Of a DNA stretch of 31,905 nucleotides, positions 6,548-14,565 are shown one piece after another. A program made the translations under genes and the position numbers. This DNA is from a virus. A model generated the notes under the pieces. The model searched no databases and had not been told where the DNA came from. It was given only the letters and a program-made list of their open reading frames with translations. Location of the stretch: IMG/VR virus record IMGVR_UViG_3300031951_000776, positions 1 to 31,905 of that record; one strand, given 5' to 3'. The stretch's first letter is position 1. Each line of letters opens with the position of its first letter.

Positions 6548-8415
6548 TCATCTTCATTATTTGCTAAGATCCTCTCCTTTCTAGGTTTAGAATCTCCTCC
6601 GAACCAGGCCTGTAGTGATTCTTTATAGTCTTTGTCGTTCTTTAGCTGTACTAAGTATGGATTCTTGATTATCTCTTCGTATTCGCTATCCTCTAACGCA
6701 GCAAGTCCCTTTTTGTATTCTATTTCCCAAGAGCTTACTTGGTTCTTTTTACTCCACTTTTCAAACTCATCGTTTGTGTAAAAATTAAGTGCCTTCGTGC
6801 CTTTTTTGGCAACAACTAACGGAGTCATCACCTTATAGACTCTACCCTGATCAAAGAGCTCAGGCCAATACCTATCGAAGAAGTTTATGAGAAGAGAAGC
6901 GATCGAATTACCGTCTGGATCAGCATCTGTGTAGATATAGATCCTTCCATATCGTAAACTGTTTGGTTCTTCGCCTAGTTTCAAGCCTAGTGAAGCCATT
7001 AACTGAACGGCCTCATCGTTTTTGATGATTTCGGAGCTTTTCATCTCACTAACGTTGATAAACTTACCCTTTAGTGGAAAAGCACCAACCGTTTGTGTGT
7101 CTCTAAACTTACGAACTGCAGAAAGAGCAGAAAGACCTTCATATATTCCTAAAACACAGACTCCGCGATCGCCCTTTCGTTGGGCATCGATTAGTTTGGG
7201 AATCTTGGTCTTGTCTAGGTTACTATTTAGCTTTCTAAGCTCAGCTCGTTCTTGGGCTAGGGCTTTTTTCTCAACCCAGTCTAAGACTGACTGAATTATT
7301 TCGGACTTGAACACAAGTTTGGCTAACTTATCAGTAACCTCATGTCTAGTGCCGAAATCTTTTACTTCAGTTATCAGTTTTTCTTTTGTCTGTGAGCTAA
7401 AGAAGGAATTTATGATGGTAGAATCGATAAAGACATAGAGATGGTTACGAATATCGCTAGGTTTTACCTCAACTCTGTGCTTTTTCTTAATCATCTCTCT
7501 TAGCTGAGCTATGAGTTGATTTGTGATGTATTCTACGTGAGTTCCGCCATCTTTAGTGTGAACAGAATTGACGAAACTTACGTTTTGAAAGCCATTTTCT
7601 GACTTAGCAAAACCTATCTTCCAGTTTTTAGTCTCTTCAAAGAAGTACTCATCTGCATAAAGCTTGATGTATTCATCAAAGCTCTTAAACTTAAGCACAA
7701 AGTCCTTTTTTTGACCGTCTTTTATCTTGGTCAGCTTTAAGGTAAGTCTATTGTTACATGCGACTAGGTCTAAGCATCTCTTAAAGAGTATTTGAAACGA
7801 TTTTTCATCGATTTTCTTCATCTTGAATCTTTCTAGGTCTGGAAAGAACTCGATTTCAGTAAATCCTCTTTTTGCAGGATTGATCTTAGCAGTAGACCGT
7901 TTGCTCATGTTATTTGTGAAGGTCTGTTCAAATCGATTGGTGCCGTCACAGGTAGATATTGAGAAAGTCTTGCTAAATATGTTAGTTAATGTGGAACCGA
8001 CACCGTTTGTTCCAGCAACCGTTCGTTGCTCAGTGTCATCGAAGTTTGAACCGGCCTTTAGGTTAGAGAAAATCATTTCTGGAATCCATTCTTTGTGGAC
8101 TGGGTGCTTCTCTACTGGGATACCACCATTGTCCCAAACGATTATTCCATTTGTGTCTAGGTTTATTGTGACTCTGATCTCGTTTAACTTGGGATTTCTT
8201 CTGTGTTCATCCACTGAGTTTGAAACGATCTCATCAAAGATCTTAATGAATCCTGGATTGTAGTGAACTTCTTCAATCGTCACCTTTTCGCCATCATATA
8301 GGTATTGATCACCAGTATGAATCGCAACAGATCCAATATACATGGACGGTCTAAGAAGAACGTGTTCTGTGTCTGTTAGTTTTTGATACTTGCTTTCTAT
8401 TGATTTTTTAGCCAT
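6544..8415 (-). CDS. 39: Type II DNA topoisomerase large subunit, ATPase plus TOPRIM (gp39/gp60-like, unsplit)
   Basis: This 623-aa GyrB-like subunit begins with a GHKL ATPase domain: E62-x3-N66 in DEIVSN, DNGG at 95-98 and the lid GTNGVGS at 135-141. A transducer domain follows, then a TOPRIM domain with the catalytic Glu in YEGLSA (E426) and the metal-binding DADPDG at 497-502. In T4 this polypeptide is divided between gp39 and gp60; here it is one continuous gene. It pairs with the gp52-like subunit to manage replication topology. Its ATG shares one base with the stop of the upstream helicase gene (TAATG), and its stop overlaps the start of the 36-aa peptide, so expression is tightly coupled. 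Assignment is secure. Confidence 0.95.
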   Translation of the reverse strand: MAKKSIESKYQKLTDTEHVLLRPSMYIGSVAIHTGDQYLYDGEKVTIEEVHYNPGFIKIFDEIVSNSVDEHRRNPKLNEIRVTINLDTNGIIVWDNGGIPVEKHPVHKEWIPEMIFSNLKAGSNFDDTEQRTVAGTNGVGSTLTNIFSKTFSISTCDGTNRFEQTFTNNMSKRSTAKINPAKRGFTEIEFFPDLERFKMKKIDEKSFQILFKRCLDLVACNNRLTLKLTKIKDGQKKDFVLKFKSFDEYIKLYADEYFFEETKNWKIGFAKSENGFQNVSFVNSVHTKDGGTHVEYITNQLIAQLREMIKKKHRVEVKPSDIRNHLYVFIDSTIINSFFSSQTKEKLITEVKDFGTRHEVTDKLAKLVFKSEIIQSVLDWVEKKALAQERAELRKLNSNLDKTKIPKLIDAQRKGDRGVCVLGIYEGLSALSAVRKFRDTQTVGAFPLKGKFINVSEMKSSEIIKNDEAVQLMASLGLKLGEEPNSLRYGRIYIYTDADPDGNSIASLLINFFDRYWPELFDQGRVYKVMTPLVVAKKGTKALNFYTNDEFEKWSKKNQVSSWEIEYKKGLAALEDSEYEEIIKNPYLVQLKNDKDYKESLQAWFGGDSKPRKERILANNEDE

Positions 8416-10016
8416 TACTTTTTCGCTAATTTTTTTATCTTTAGTGCCTCTTTAAAATAGGTAGGAACGTCAGTGGTCTGTAGGATCTGATCAAAACATT
8501 CGTCAAGAATGTAGGTCTCTGCCCAATCTTCCTCGTTTCTTATTGATCTACCATAAGCCTGTAAAATGTCGATCAGGGCCTTCCAATTGTACCATTCTGG
8601 ACGAGTTTCAAGCCTCTTTTTTATCTTTTTACTCATGAGGTTCGGAAAAGGAACCTTAAGAATCACTTGGAACCTAGAAAAATCGTCCTTTAAGTCTATT
8701 CCATTAATCATAGACGGTGAGACCAGCACTGTGCTTTTTTCAGACTTTAGGTGTTTTTCTAAAGAAGCTTCCCTAGTGGAAGAATCGTGGAATATCAACC
8801 TAGCATCTTCAATTGAGGACTTTATCCAGTTACTGAATTCATAGGTAGACGTGTGTATTATTCCTTTCACCTGATAATTTTTCTTAAGAATCACGTCTAT
8901 GATTGGAACTGCTCTACTGAAGGTGTCCTTCTTATTGTAATAAGACATCTTGCCGAATTTTGCATAGATGACTGGTCTTTTCTCAGGTTTAAAAGGGCAA
9001 GGAAGGCTTAGATAACTAACGTCTTCGCCTTCTATTCCCATAATAAAAGAGAAAAGGTCCCGATCAAGAATGGTACCGGACATCATAATCACGTGATCAT
9101 ACTCTCTCCAAAATAGATCATTTAGATATATGTTTCCCCAAATAGGTTCCGCTAGGATCCTTATTTTACCAAACTGATCGAGATCCTTTTCAAAGATCCA
9201 ATTGCTCTCGTAGTTTTCTTTATCTTTTACGAATCTGCCGAACTTACAAAGAGCCTTATCGGCATGGTCTGCCTTTCTTAGTAGTTCAAGCTTCTTCTTT
9301 TTGTTTCTTATCTCCTTTGCCTCAGTTATGAGTTCCTCAGCCCTATCTCCCAACAAAGGAATTAGGACATCAGCGACATACTCAGATAACTCGTTAAGAG
9401 AAGTTATGTTTTCTAGGTCTTTCTCCATCCAGTCTCTCCATATCTCAAGAAGCTTTAAAGAACGTTCTGAGTATACTGATGAGATGAAATCACAAAAGGT
9501 CTCTTCAAAAGAGTGAGCCTCATCTATTATCAAGAGCCTAGACTTACGTTCAGCCAACATGTCTGGCGAATACATTGAATATGCCGTGATCAGGTGAAAG
9601 TTTGTGATGCTAAGTGGGCTACGTAAGAATCTACCTTGAGCTACCTTATATGGACAAGCGGTGCAGCTTGATTTGGCTGCTTGATTCAATACTGTTGCTT
9701 CTCCACAATTCATGCTGTGTGTCCTACACCAATAATTACTTTTGCCTTTAAGGTTAGCTGCAAACGGAAAGTCTCTTATGTATTGTTCTTGCAGTAATTT
9801 CGTGTTTGTTAAGATATCGATCTTTGCCTTTTTAGCAAACCCATTACGATACCATTCAGAGATCATGACAGCTGCGTATGATTTACCTACACCAGTCGGT
9901 GCATCGATCATTATGAACTTCTTACCGGAATCTATTTCGTTTTTTACGAATTCCAGTATTTGAGCCTGTTGTTCTCTAGGTTCAAACTCAAGTTCAATCT
10001 CTGCGCTATTTGCCAT
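8415..10016 (-). CDS. XPD/DinG-type superfamily 2 DNA helicase with Fe-S cluster motif
   Basis: This 533-aa protein shows Walker A APTGVGKS (39-46), DEAH (165-168) in LLIIDEAHSFEET, and a motif VI-like QAYGRSIRNEEDW near the C-terminus. Between motifs I and II lie four cysteines (C97, C104, C118, C121) in the position and rough spacing of the 4Fe-4S cluster domain of XPD, FancJ and DinG. These enzymes unwind DNA 5' to 3', acting on forks, R-loops or G-quadruplexes in repair. T4 itself uses Dda, UvsW and gp41, so this is an added or replacement helicase. The start follows directly after the stop of the 56-aa gene, with no spacer. A role in damage processing fits its neighbour, the Nei-type glycosylase. 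Confidence 0.9.
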   Translation of the reverse strand: MANSAEIELEFEPREQQAQILEFVKNEIDSGKKFIMIDAPTGVGKSYAAVMISEWYRNGFAKKAKIDILTNTKLLQEQYIRDFPFAANLKGKSNYWCRTHSMNCGEATVLNQAAKSSCTACPYKVAQGRFLRSPLSITNFHLITAYSMYSPDMLAERKSRLLIIDEAHSFEETFCDFISSVYSERSLKLLEIWRDWMEKDLENITSLNELSEYVADVLIPLLGDRAEELITEAKEIRNKKKKLELLRKADHADKALCKFGRFVKDKENYESNWIFEKDLDQFGKIRILAEPIWGNIYLNDLFWREYDHVIMMSGTILDRDLFSFIMGIEGEDVSYLSLPCPFKPEKRPVIYAKFGKMSYYNKKDTFSRAVPIIDVILKKNYQVKGIIHTSTYEFSNWIKSSIEDARLIFHDSSTREASLEKHLKSEKSTVLVSPSMINGIDLKDDFSRFQVILKVPFPNLMSKKIKKRLETRPEWYNWKALIDILQAYGRSIRNEEDWAETYILDECFDQILQTTDVPTYFKEALKIKKLAKK

Positions 10017-10187
10017 CTATATCTTTTCTATGATCGTTTTAAGATCAACTGCAACTTCATCTTCAATGGGTTGAGTCTTTCCCTCTTTTTGTCTTTTTAG
10101 TATTGACTTTAAAGTCGTTTCACAACATACTTTCACTATCTCCTCTTCCCTCTTACTAAACTTTGGTTTTAGAAATCTAAATCGCAT
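10017..10187 (-). CDS. Small basic protein (56 aa), unknown
   Basis: The ORF starts MRFRFLKPKFSKREEEIVKV and contains a Cys-Cys pair (CCETTLKS), a Lys/Gln-rich middle and an acidic end (IEDEVAVDLKTIIEKI). No membrane segment or known motif is visible. It fills the gap between the glycosylase and helicase genes, is in the same orientation, and its TAG is immediately followed by the helicase ATG, which supports translation. The function is unknown; a helicase accessory factor is only a guess from context. Confidence 0.6.
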   Translation of the reverse strand: MRFRFLKPKFSKREEEIVKVCCETTLKSILKRQKEGKTQPIEDEVAVDLKTIIEKI

Positions 10188-10207
10188 CTTGTTTAATTTA
10201 ATTCTTT

Positions 10208-11017
10208 CTATAGAACTAAGAGATCGGCTTTTGGTTTTAATTGGCTATCGTGATACCAAATGGCTCGCCCAGTCCCATCTATCTTTTTTTGAGACTTTCC
10301 ATAACATTGGATCCACTGCCCAAAACTAAACCTTGGAATCTTAAATGGACTCTCCCAATCCTTTAACTGGCCTCCACCTAATTGATAGGCTTCTAGAGGA
10401 AGTCTTTTACATAATTCGGTGATCAATGGATTTTTAGTTAAGGCCTTTCTAGCTTCCTCAAATGGATCTTGAGAGGCACGATATAGTATCTCTGCCCTAA
10501 GATAGTTGCCTATTCCATTGAAATATCTTTGGTCTAGTAACACTTCACATATTGGTTTTGAAAATGCGGATCTTTTCAAGTTATCACTAATGTTCTCTAA
10601 AAAAGAATCATGCTCTTCTACAGGACAAGGCCCTCTGTTTTGAGACCAACTTTCAACTACCTTCCATTTTGCGAATCTACGTACATCGACTAGACACAAC
10701 GATGAGAATCCAATTGCATTAAACTTAACGTGCGTGTGTTTTGGAGGCTCTTCACCCGCATTAATCCACTTCCAGTGACCTGACATTCCCATAGAGAAGC
10801 TCATCTTCATAAAGATTTCTCCTTGAATGATGGAAAGAAGCAGTTCTTTTCCTCTGGCTTCCGCAGATATTCGAAATACCTGAAGGTCTGAAGGTTGAAC
10901 TATTCCTAGCTTCCTAGCAACTGCACTTTCAGAAAAAGAAATGCTAGTAAAGTCTTTGTTATCGCAGACATCATTTATATAGTCTGACATTATTCGTATT
11001 TCTGCTAATTCCGGCAT
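10208..11017 (-). CDS. Fpg/Nei-family DNA glycosylase with NEIL1-like zincless finger
   Basis: This 269-aa base-excision repair enzyme removes oxidised bases and nicks the abasic site. It starts MPELAEIRI; after Met removal the N-terminal Pro and Glu are the catalytic pair (cf. E. coli Fpg P1, E2, E5). Lys57 in ARGKELL matches the family's essential Lys56, and the helix-two-turn-helix segment contains FNGIGNYLRAEILYRA (Asn171 matches Fpg N168). The C-terminus lacks the Cys4 zinc finger and instead has GTGRAIWYHD (R251), much like the zincless finger of NEIL1 and mimivirus Nei. It is the first gene of this - strand cluster, facing the late unit at 11113 across a 95-bp divergent region. Confidence 0.92.
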   Translation of the reverse strand: MPELAEIRIMSDYINDVCDNKDFTSISFSESAVARKLGIVQPSDLQVFRISAEARGKELLLSIIQGEIFMKMSFSMGMSGHWKWINAGEEPPKHTHVKFNAIGFSSLCLVDVRRFAKWKVVESWSQNRGPCPVEEHDSFLENISDNLKRSAFSKPICEVLLDQRYFNGIGNYLRAEILYRASQDPFEEARKALTKNPLITELCKRLPLEAYQLGGGQLKDWESPFKIPRFSFGQWIQCYGKSQKKIDGTGRAIWYHDSQLKPKADLLVL

Positions 11018-11086
11018 AACATAAGAATACTAAAAATTCTTTAACACTTAAACTTTTAATTACAGGAAAAAAGCTTAGATTAAAAG

Positions 11087-11094
11087 ATAAATAA
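11087..11094 (+). promoter_or_regulatory. T4-late-type promoter box ATAAATAA
   Basis: The box sits in the 95-bp divergent gap between the glycosylase and the 75-aa gene. Its core begins 26 nt before the ATG, is preceded by G and followed by an A-rich leader. No -35 element is evident. It fits the late boxes at 2830, 12902 and 26412. Confidence 0.6.
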
Positions 11095-11112
11095 TAAAAA
11101 AATTAAGATACA

Positions 11113-11340
11113 ATGGCAAATCCAGTTATGAATTACAATCAGTTCATGGCAGCTTTCAAAAGAGCAGAGTCTGGTTATAGAGGTAAAGCTAACGTTGCAG
11201 CTCATGACAAAAACGGTTCTGCAAAACTTAATCAAGGTTTAGTTGAAGGTCCTGTAAAAGGAAAAGGTACTCCTCACATCGATAAGTACACTAAATCTTA
11301 CATGGCAACTGCTAAGAAGAAGAATATCGTAGGTAAATAA
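11113..11340 (+). CDS. Small basic late protein, possible virion/internal protein (75 aa)
   Basis: The product is Lys/Gly/Asn-rich with the N-terminus MANPVMNYNQFMAAFKRAES and a basic tail ending AKKKNIVGK. It lies directly behind a late-type promoter box, which points to a structural or morphogenetic role. The NYNQFMAAF segment recalls the T4 internal-protein targeting peptide (MKTYQEFIAEA), and a match to the prohead protease consensus, L43-V44-E45|G46, is present in GLVEGPVKG. Cleavage there would release a 30-residue basic peptide. These are suggestive similarities only; I do not recognise a family. Confidence 0.7.
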   Translation: MANPVMNYNQFMAAFKRAESGYRGKANVAAHDKNGSAKLNQGLVEGPVKGKGTPHIDKYTKSYMATAKKKNIVGK

Positions 11341-11351
11341 TTTAACCTTAA

Positions 11352-11615
11352 ATGAAAAGAGCAATCGAAAGATTTGAACAATACGCTCTATTTGAAAAGA
11401 AGGGCGATCTCAAAAAGCTAGTCGGAAAAGACGAAGACGAAGAGTTGACGGTGAACGACGCCAAGCGATTGGGTGTTAAGATTGCTAACATGGATGGTGA
11501 AGACAAGAAAAAATACGTCGGAATCATTAACTTCTTAGGAGCTTCGTGTAACATCTATAACGAGATCTGGAAGAATTATAGAAGAACCCGAGACAGAAAA
11601 GAACGAAATGCATAA
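11352..11615 (+). CDS. Small charged protein of unknown function (87 aa)
   Basis: The protein is highly charged. It starts MKRAIERFEQYALFEKKGDL, continues with the acidic GKDEDEELTVNDAKRLG, and ends in a basic helix (NYRRTRDRKERNA). The N-terminal RFEQYALFE has the same look as LFEDFSRIYE at 29464, a pattern seen in T4-type head-targeting peptides, though LFE|K does not fit the cleavage rule well. It follows the 75-aa gene by 11 bp, and its last 8 bp overlap the next gene, so all three are one late operon. Structural or assembly function is inferred from operon context only. Confidence 0.7.
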   Translation: MKRAIERFEQYALFEKKGDLKKLVGKDEDEELTVNDAKRLGVKIANMDGEDKKKYVGIINFLGASCNIYNEIWKNYRRTRDRKERNA

Positions 11616-12885
11616 GCTATTTGAAAATTCTTATGACGACGCCTCAGAAATAAAAGACGGCGGCTTTGTTTTTCAAGCGATCTTAAGTTATGACATGAGA
11701 TGGTCAATAGTTGACGGCGAAGCTAAATATGATCAACGTTGGGTAGAAGGAAAGCTACATCAAGTAGACGTTTATCCAGACCTAAAATTCATGGAGGGTT
11801 ATGCTACCCTAAATTACGTAGTACTTAGTGAAGTCAATCTATTCAAGAGAAAGTTAGATCTTGCTACTGAATACATTAAGATGGCTTTTTCTAAGGGCTA
11901 CGCTGATGAGATAAACGGAATAGCGTCTACTCAAAAAGACCCTATCGGAGGCGGAATTCCTGACATAGTTCCACCAGAAGAAGATGAACTAGCTAACATC
12001 GATTTTACTGAAGCTTTAAGAAAGGCTGAAGAAGCAAAGAACAAGAACAAGCCGAGCGAAGATTCAACAGTGGCTGGTGAAATTGGCCAAGGACAAAAAC
12101 AGATAGCTTTACCTGGAGCCAAGAATGAAGCTGACTCTTCAAACCTACCGGCGACTACTGGAGGTTCTCAACAACTAACGACCACTGGAGGTTCTCAACA
12201 ACTAATGACGACTGATGGAGAATCCCAAAACACTGAAGAAACTGCAGAAGAGGAAGAAAAACCGCCTGTAGTACAGGAGAATCCTAATCCAGAGCCAGTT
12301 AACGTTCCACCTACTTCAGAAGAAAGAAAGGCGATAAACGACAAATACTTTAAAGGAACTACTATACAGATACGATTCGAAGCAAAAAGAGTCGTTCTTA
12401 GGGAGATATCAACAAGTAGTGTAGACTCAGGAAGACCTACGTGTACCTTAAAGCTTTCTACTGGAATGGTAGATACTTTAGACGGACAGCCCATAAATTC
12501 TTGGAATGGATTTAAGATCTATGCAAGCGGTGCTCCGTTTGATGGAATGGCGATAGACAACGAAACTGTTCCACCTATCTCGAAGGCAATGATGTATGAT
12601 CCTATCGATAACGCAAATGACTTGATATTTAGAACATTATTACCTTCTCTTTATCTTGAATTCTCAGGAGACTCTGCAAAGATCGATACTTACAATAACA
12701 GATCAGCGCAAGTAGGATTTAAAACAGAAATTGATTTTGACGAAATATTCAAGGAAAAAGGATCGACTCCTGTAATTGAACCAGAAGAAGGAGAAGAGGA
12801 AAGCGGTGAAGCTGAATCAGACGAAGAGACTTCTACTGAAATTGCAAAAGCAATTCCTCCTAGCGAAAAAACAAAAGGTGGATAA
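11608..12885 (+). CDS. Large late protein with low-complexity middle, probable structural protein
   Basis: This 425-aa product has three parts. An ordered N-terminal region (about 1-110) contains VFQAILSYDMRWSIVDGEAK and KLHQVDVYPDLKFMEGYATL. A Gln/Thr/Gly-rich and acidic linker (about 130-245) includes two nearly exact 9-residue repeats (TTGGSQQLT, TTGGSQQLM). A folded C-terminal half (about 246-390) contains TIQIRFEAKRVVLREISTS and ends in a strongly acidic tail. I do not recognise the family. It is followed 44 bp later by the tail tube gene with its own promoter box, and lies in a late + strand operon, so a tail or head component is likely. The start overlaps the 87-aa gene by 8 bp. Confidence 0.75.
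   Translation: MHKLFENSYDDASEIKDGGFVFQAILSYDMRWSIVDGEAKYDQRWVEGKLHQVDVYPDLKFMEGYATLNYVVLSEVNLFKRKLDLATEYIKMAFSKGYADEINGIASTQKDPIGGGIPDIVPPEEDELANIDFTEALRKAEEAKNKNKPSEDSTVAGEIGQGQKQIALPGAKNEADSSNLPATTGGSQQLTTTGGSQQLMTTDGESQNTEETAEEEEKPPVVQENPNPEPVNVPPTSEERKAINDKYFKGTTIQIRFEAKRVVLREISTSSVDSGRPTCTLKLSTGMVDTLDGQPINSWNGFKIYASGAPFDGMAIDNETVPPISKAMMYDPIDNANDLIFRTLLPSLYLEFSGDSAKIDTYNNRSAQVGFKTEIDFDEIFKEKGSTPVIEPEEGEEESGEAESDEETSTEIAKAIPPSEKTKGG
12153..12233 (+). repeat. 27-bp tandem repeat (two near-perfect copies plus one decayed)
   Basis: Copies at 12153-12179 and 12180-12206 differ at only a few bases around a shared core CACTGGAGGTTCTCAACAAC-like sequence, and 12207-12233 is a degraded third copy. 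The unit is in frame, encoding TTGGSQQL(T/M), so copy number can change without breaking the gene. Confidence 0.85.
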
Positions 12886-12901
12886 TTCACTGGAAAGAAA
12901 A

Positions 12902-12909
12902 ATAAATAA
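12902..12909 (+). promoter_or_regulatory. T4-late-type promoter box ATAAATAA
   Basis: The core begins 28 nt before the tail tube ATG in the 44-bp gap after the 425-aa gene. The base before the core is A rather than the G seen at the other three sites. It would give the tail tube gene its own strong late transcript. Confidence 0.55.
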
Positions 12910-12929
12910 CTAAAAATAATCTACACAAA

Positions 12930-13505
12930 ATGGCAGGTTTACCGTATTGGACAAACTCGACGGCAGCGGTTAATTACTATGAACCGATCTACCAAAACCA
13001 ATTTGAAGTAATTCTTACGCCTCCACCGGTAGTCAGTGGACCAAACGTTGCTTTACTCGTTGAACACGTAACTAAGATATCGGGTCTACCTGATGTTAAT
13101 TCGGCAGGTCAGTTAGTTGATCAAGAGTACAAGTTCGCAAAGCGTAGCTTTGCTGCATCGGTTCCAGACACTACTACAGCGGACATTGACATTAGCTTTA
13201 CTGTCAACTTGAATGAGGAGAATGACGCATACGTTTACAACATCTTAAGAGCTTGGAACGATATAGTTTACAATCCACAAAGCGGTGCCCAAGGTCTTAA
13301 AAGAAATTACGTAGGTGAATGTGCAGTAGTTATCTTTAACAAGGCTGGTGAGATCTTTAGAGAGTTTAAGTTTCCATCAATCATTCCAAACGGTGGACTT
13401 AAGTCAATGGAGCTGGACTACACAGCGACTGGAATATATGAACTTAGTATGAAGTATAGAGCCGATTACTGGATCGAAACTAGAATCGGACAAATAAACG
13501 TATAA
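12930..13505 (+). CDS. 19: Tail tube protein, T4 gp19-like
   Basis: This 191-aa protein (T4 gp19 is 163 aa) is the repeating subunit of the inner tail tube through which DNA passes. The N-terminal LPYWTNSTAAVNYYEPIYQNQFEV context, the hydrophobic beta strand pattern, DIDISFTVNLNEENDAYVYNILRAWND and the C-terminal LDYTATGIYELSMKYRADYW match the gp19/phage tube fold seen across T4-like phages. Abundant expression is expected, consistent with its own late promoter box. In T4, genes 18 and 19 are adjacent; here the sheath gene is about 13 kb downstream, across the replication cluster. Confidence 0.9.
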   Translation: MAGLPYWTNSTAAVNYYEPIYQNQFEVILTPPPVVSGPNVALLVEHVTKISGLPDVNSAGQLVDQEYKFAKRSFAASVPDTTTADIDISFTVNLNEENDAYVYNILRAWNDIVYNPQSGAQGLKRNYVGECAVVIFNKAGEIFREFKFPSIIPNGGLKSMELDYTATGIYELSMKYRADYWIETRIGQINV

Positions 13506-13509
13506 GAAT

Positions 13510-14154
13510 ATGGAAATGTTCAACACACACAGAAGAGACTTATTGGGATTTGAAGATTACATGGACCTTAAGAAGCCTGGCTTCGGAGGACCTAAATCAG
13601 CTATTCCTTCAAGAGATGCTAAGGGTAAGTCAATAGATAAGAGCCCTAAGCTTGCTCAATATCGCAGAACTGTTGAACGCGATCCTGCATTCTCACATAA
13701 AGTATGGGACTCTACATATAAGGCAATGACTCATGACTTGGTGTACAAACAAGAAGGTAAAAAACCTTTTACTTATCCTGATCCATACTTGACTGCATAT
13801 CCAACGGTTGAGGTTGGAGAAATAGACGAAAACACGAACGTTGTTTCTTTTAGTCGTTTTGTAAACGAAAACGATGAACCAGAAGAAGGATTCATGCCTG
13901 AAGACTATCCAGAAGACACTTATCCGGAAGGAACGGATGAAACTGATTATCCTACCCCATACGATGATAAAGGATTACCTTTAGCTACATCTGATATTAA
14001 GGAAATTGAAGCTAGATTAAGAGGATATGAAGGTTCTGGTAGAACAGGATCTGAAGAGTCTGATGAGTATGGCCTAAATCCAACTGATGCTGAAAATCCA
14101 CTAGGATTAACTAAAGAAGAAATGGATAAGTTTTTAGCTGAACTGAATCGCTAA
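13510..14154 (+). CDS. Acidic late protein of unknown function (214 aa)
   Basis: The protein lies 4 bp after the tail tube gene in the same orientation. Its N-terminal half is basic (FGGPKSAIPSRDAKGKSIDK) and the middle has KKPFTYPDPYLTAYPTVEVG and VVSFSRFVNENDE. The C-terminal half is very acidic and Pro/Tyr-rich, with repeats of the type EDYPEDTYPEGTDETDYP. It ends with a helix, KEEMDKFLAELNR. No known domain is recognised. Tail or neck association is suggested only by its position after gp19. ATG codons at 13510 and 13516 are both possible starts. Its stop overlaps the stop of the convergent gene at 14151 by 3 bp. Confidence 0.75.
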   Translation: MEMFNTHRRDLLGFEDYMDLKKPGFGGPKSAIPSRDAKGKSIDKSPKLAQYRRTVERDPAFSHKVWDSTYKAMTHDLVYKQEGKKPFTYPDPYLTAYPTVEVGEIDENTNVVSFSRFVNENDEPEEGFMPEDYPEDTYPEGTDETDYPTPYDDKGLPLATSDIKEIEARLRGYEGSGRTGSEESDEYGLNPTDAENPLGLTKEEMDKFLAELNR

Positions 14155-14564
14155 TCTTCTTTTATTAAGTTCAAGATCGCTATCTTAGGATGAGAGATTA
14201 TCTCTTCATCTTCTTCTAAGTCTTTTGATGGAATCATTAGATAATCAAATTCTATTTCCTGGTATTCCTCGTTAATGAAATCTATAGAATTCAATATTGT
14301 GCTAATCGATAGGTTAGCATTCAAGTAAATGATTCTTGTATATTTCTTATTCTTTACCTTGATTGCCTTGTCTAAAAGCTTTTTTACTTCATAGTTTAGC
14401 AAAAAGGATTGTACTTTATTCGGTACGATGAATCTGGTGTTAAACTTGTCTTTTACGATCTTAGTAACATTGAGAATATAGTCAGTCTTGCTCTTTTTAG
14501 AAAAGGCTCCTATAAAGCTTTTGTATTCTCTAACAAAAACGACTTCTATCTTTCTCTTCTCCAT
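14151..14564 (-). CDS. Protein of unknown function at end of nucleotide cluster (137 aa)
   Basis: The product is rich in Lys and Ile with alternating hydrophobic strands (RKIEVVFVREYKSF, YTRIIYLNANLSISTIL, EFDYLMIPSK), suggesting a small alpha/beta fold. No Walker A or other catalytic motif is visible. It begins one base after the dCMP deaminase stop and is the last gene of the long - strand cluster, so it is co-expressed with nucleotide and recombination genes. I cannot assign a function. Confidence 0.75.
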   Translation of the reverse strand: MEKRKIEVVFVREYKSFIGAFSKKSKTDYILNVTKIVKDKFNTRFIVPNKVQSFLLNYEVKKLLDKAIKVKNKKYTRIIYLNANLSISTILNSIDFINEEYQEIEFDYLMIPSKDLEEDEEIISHPKIAILNLIKED

Positions 14565-14565
14565 C

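Noticed and set aside
7823-8263. 146-aa + strand open frame opposite the topoisomerase large subunit
   Set aside because: It lies wholly antisense to a clearly conserved gene, has no promoter or RBS and shows no recognisable domain; the same holds for the other antisense frames in the capsid, helicase and recombinase genes.
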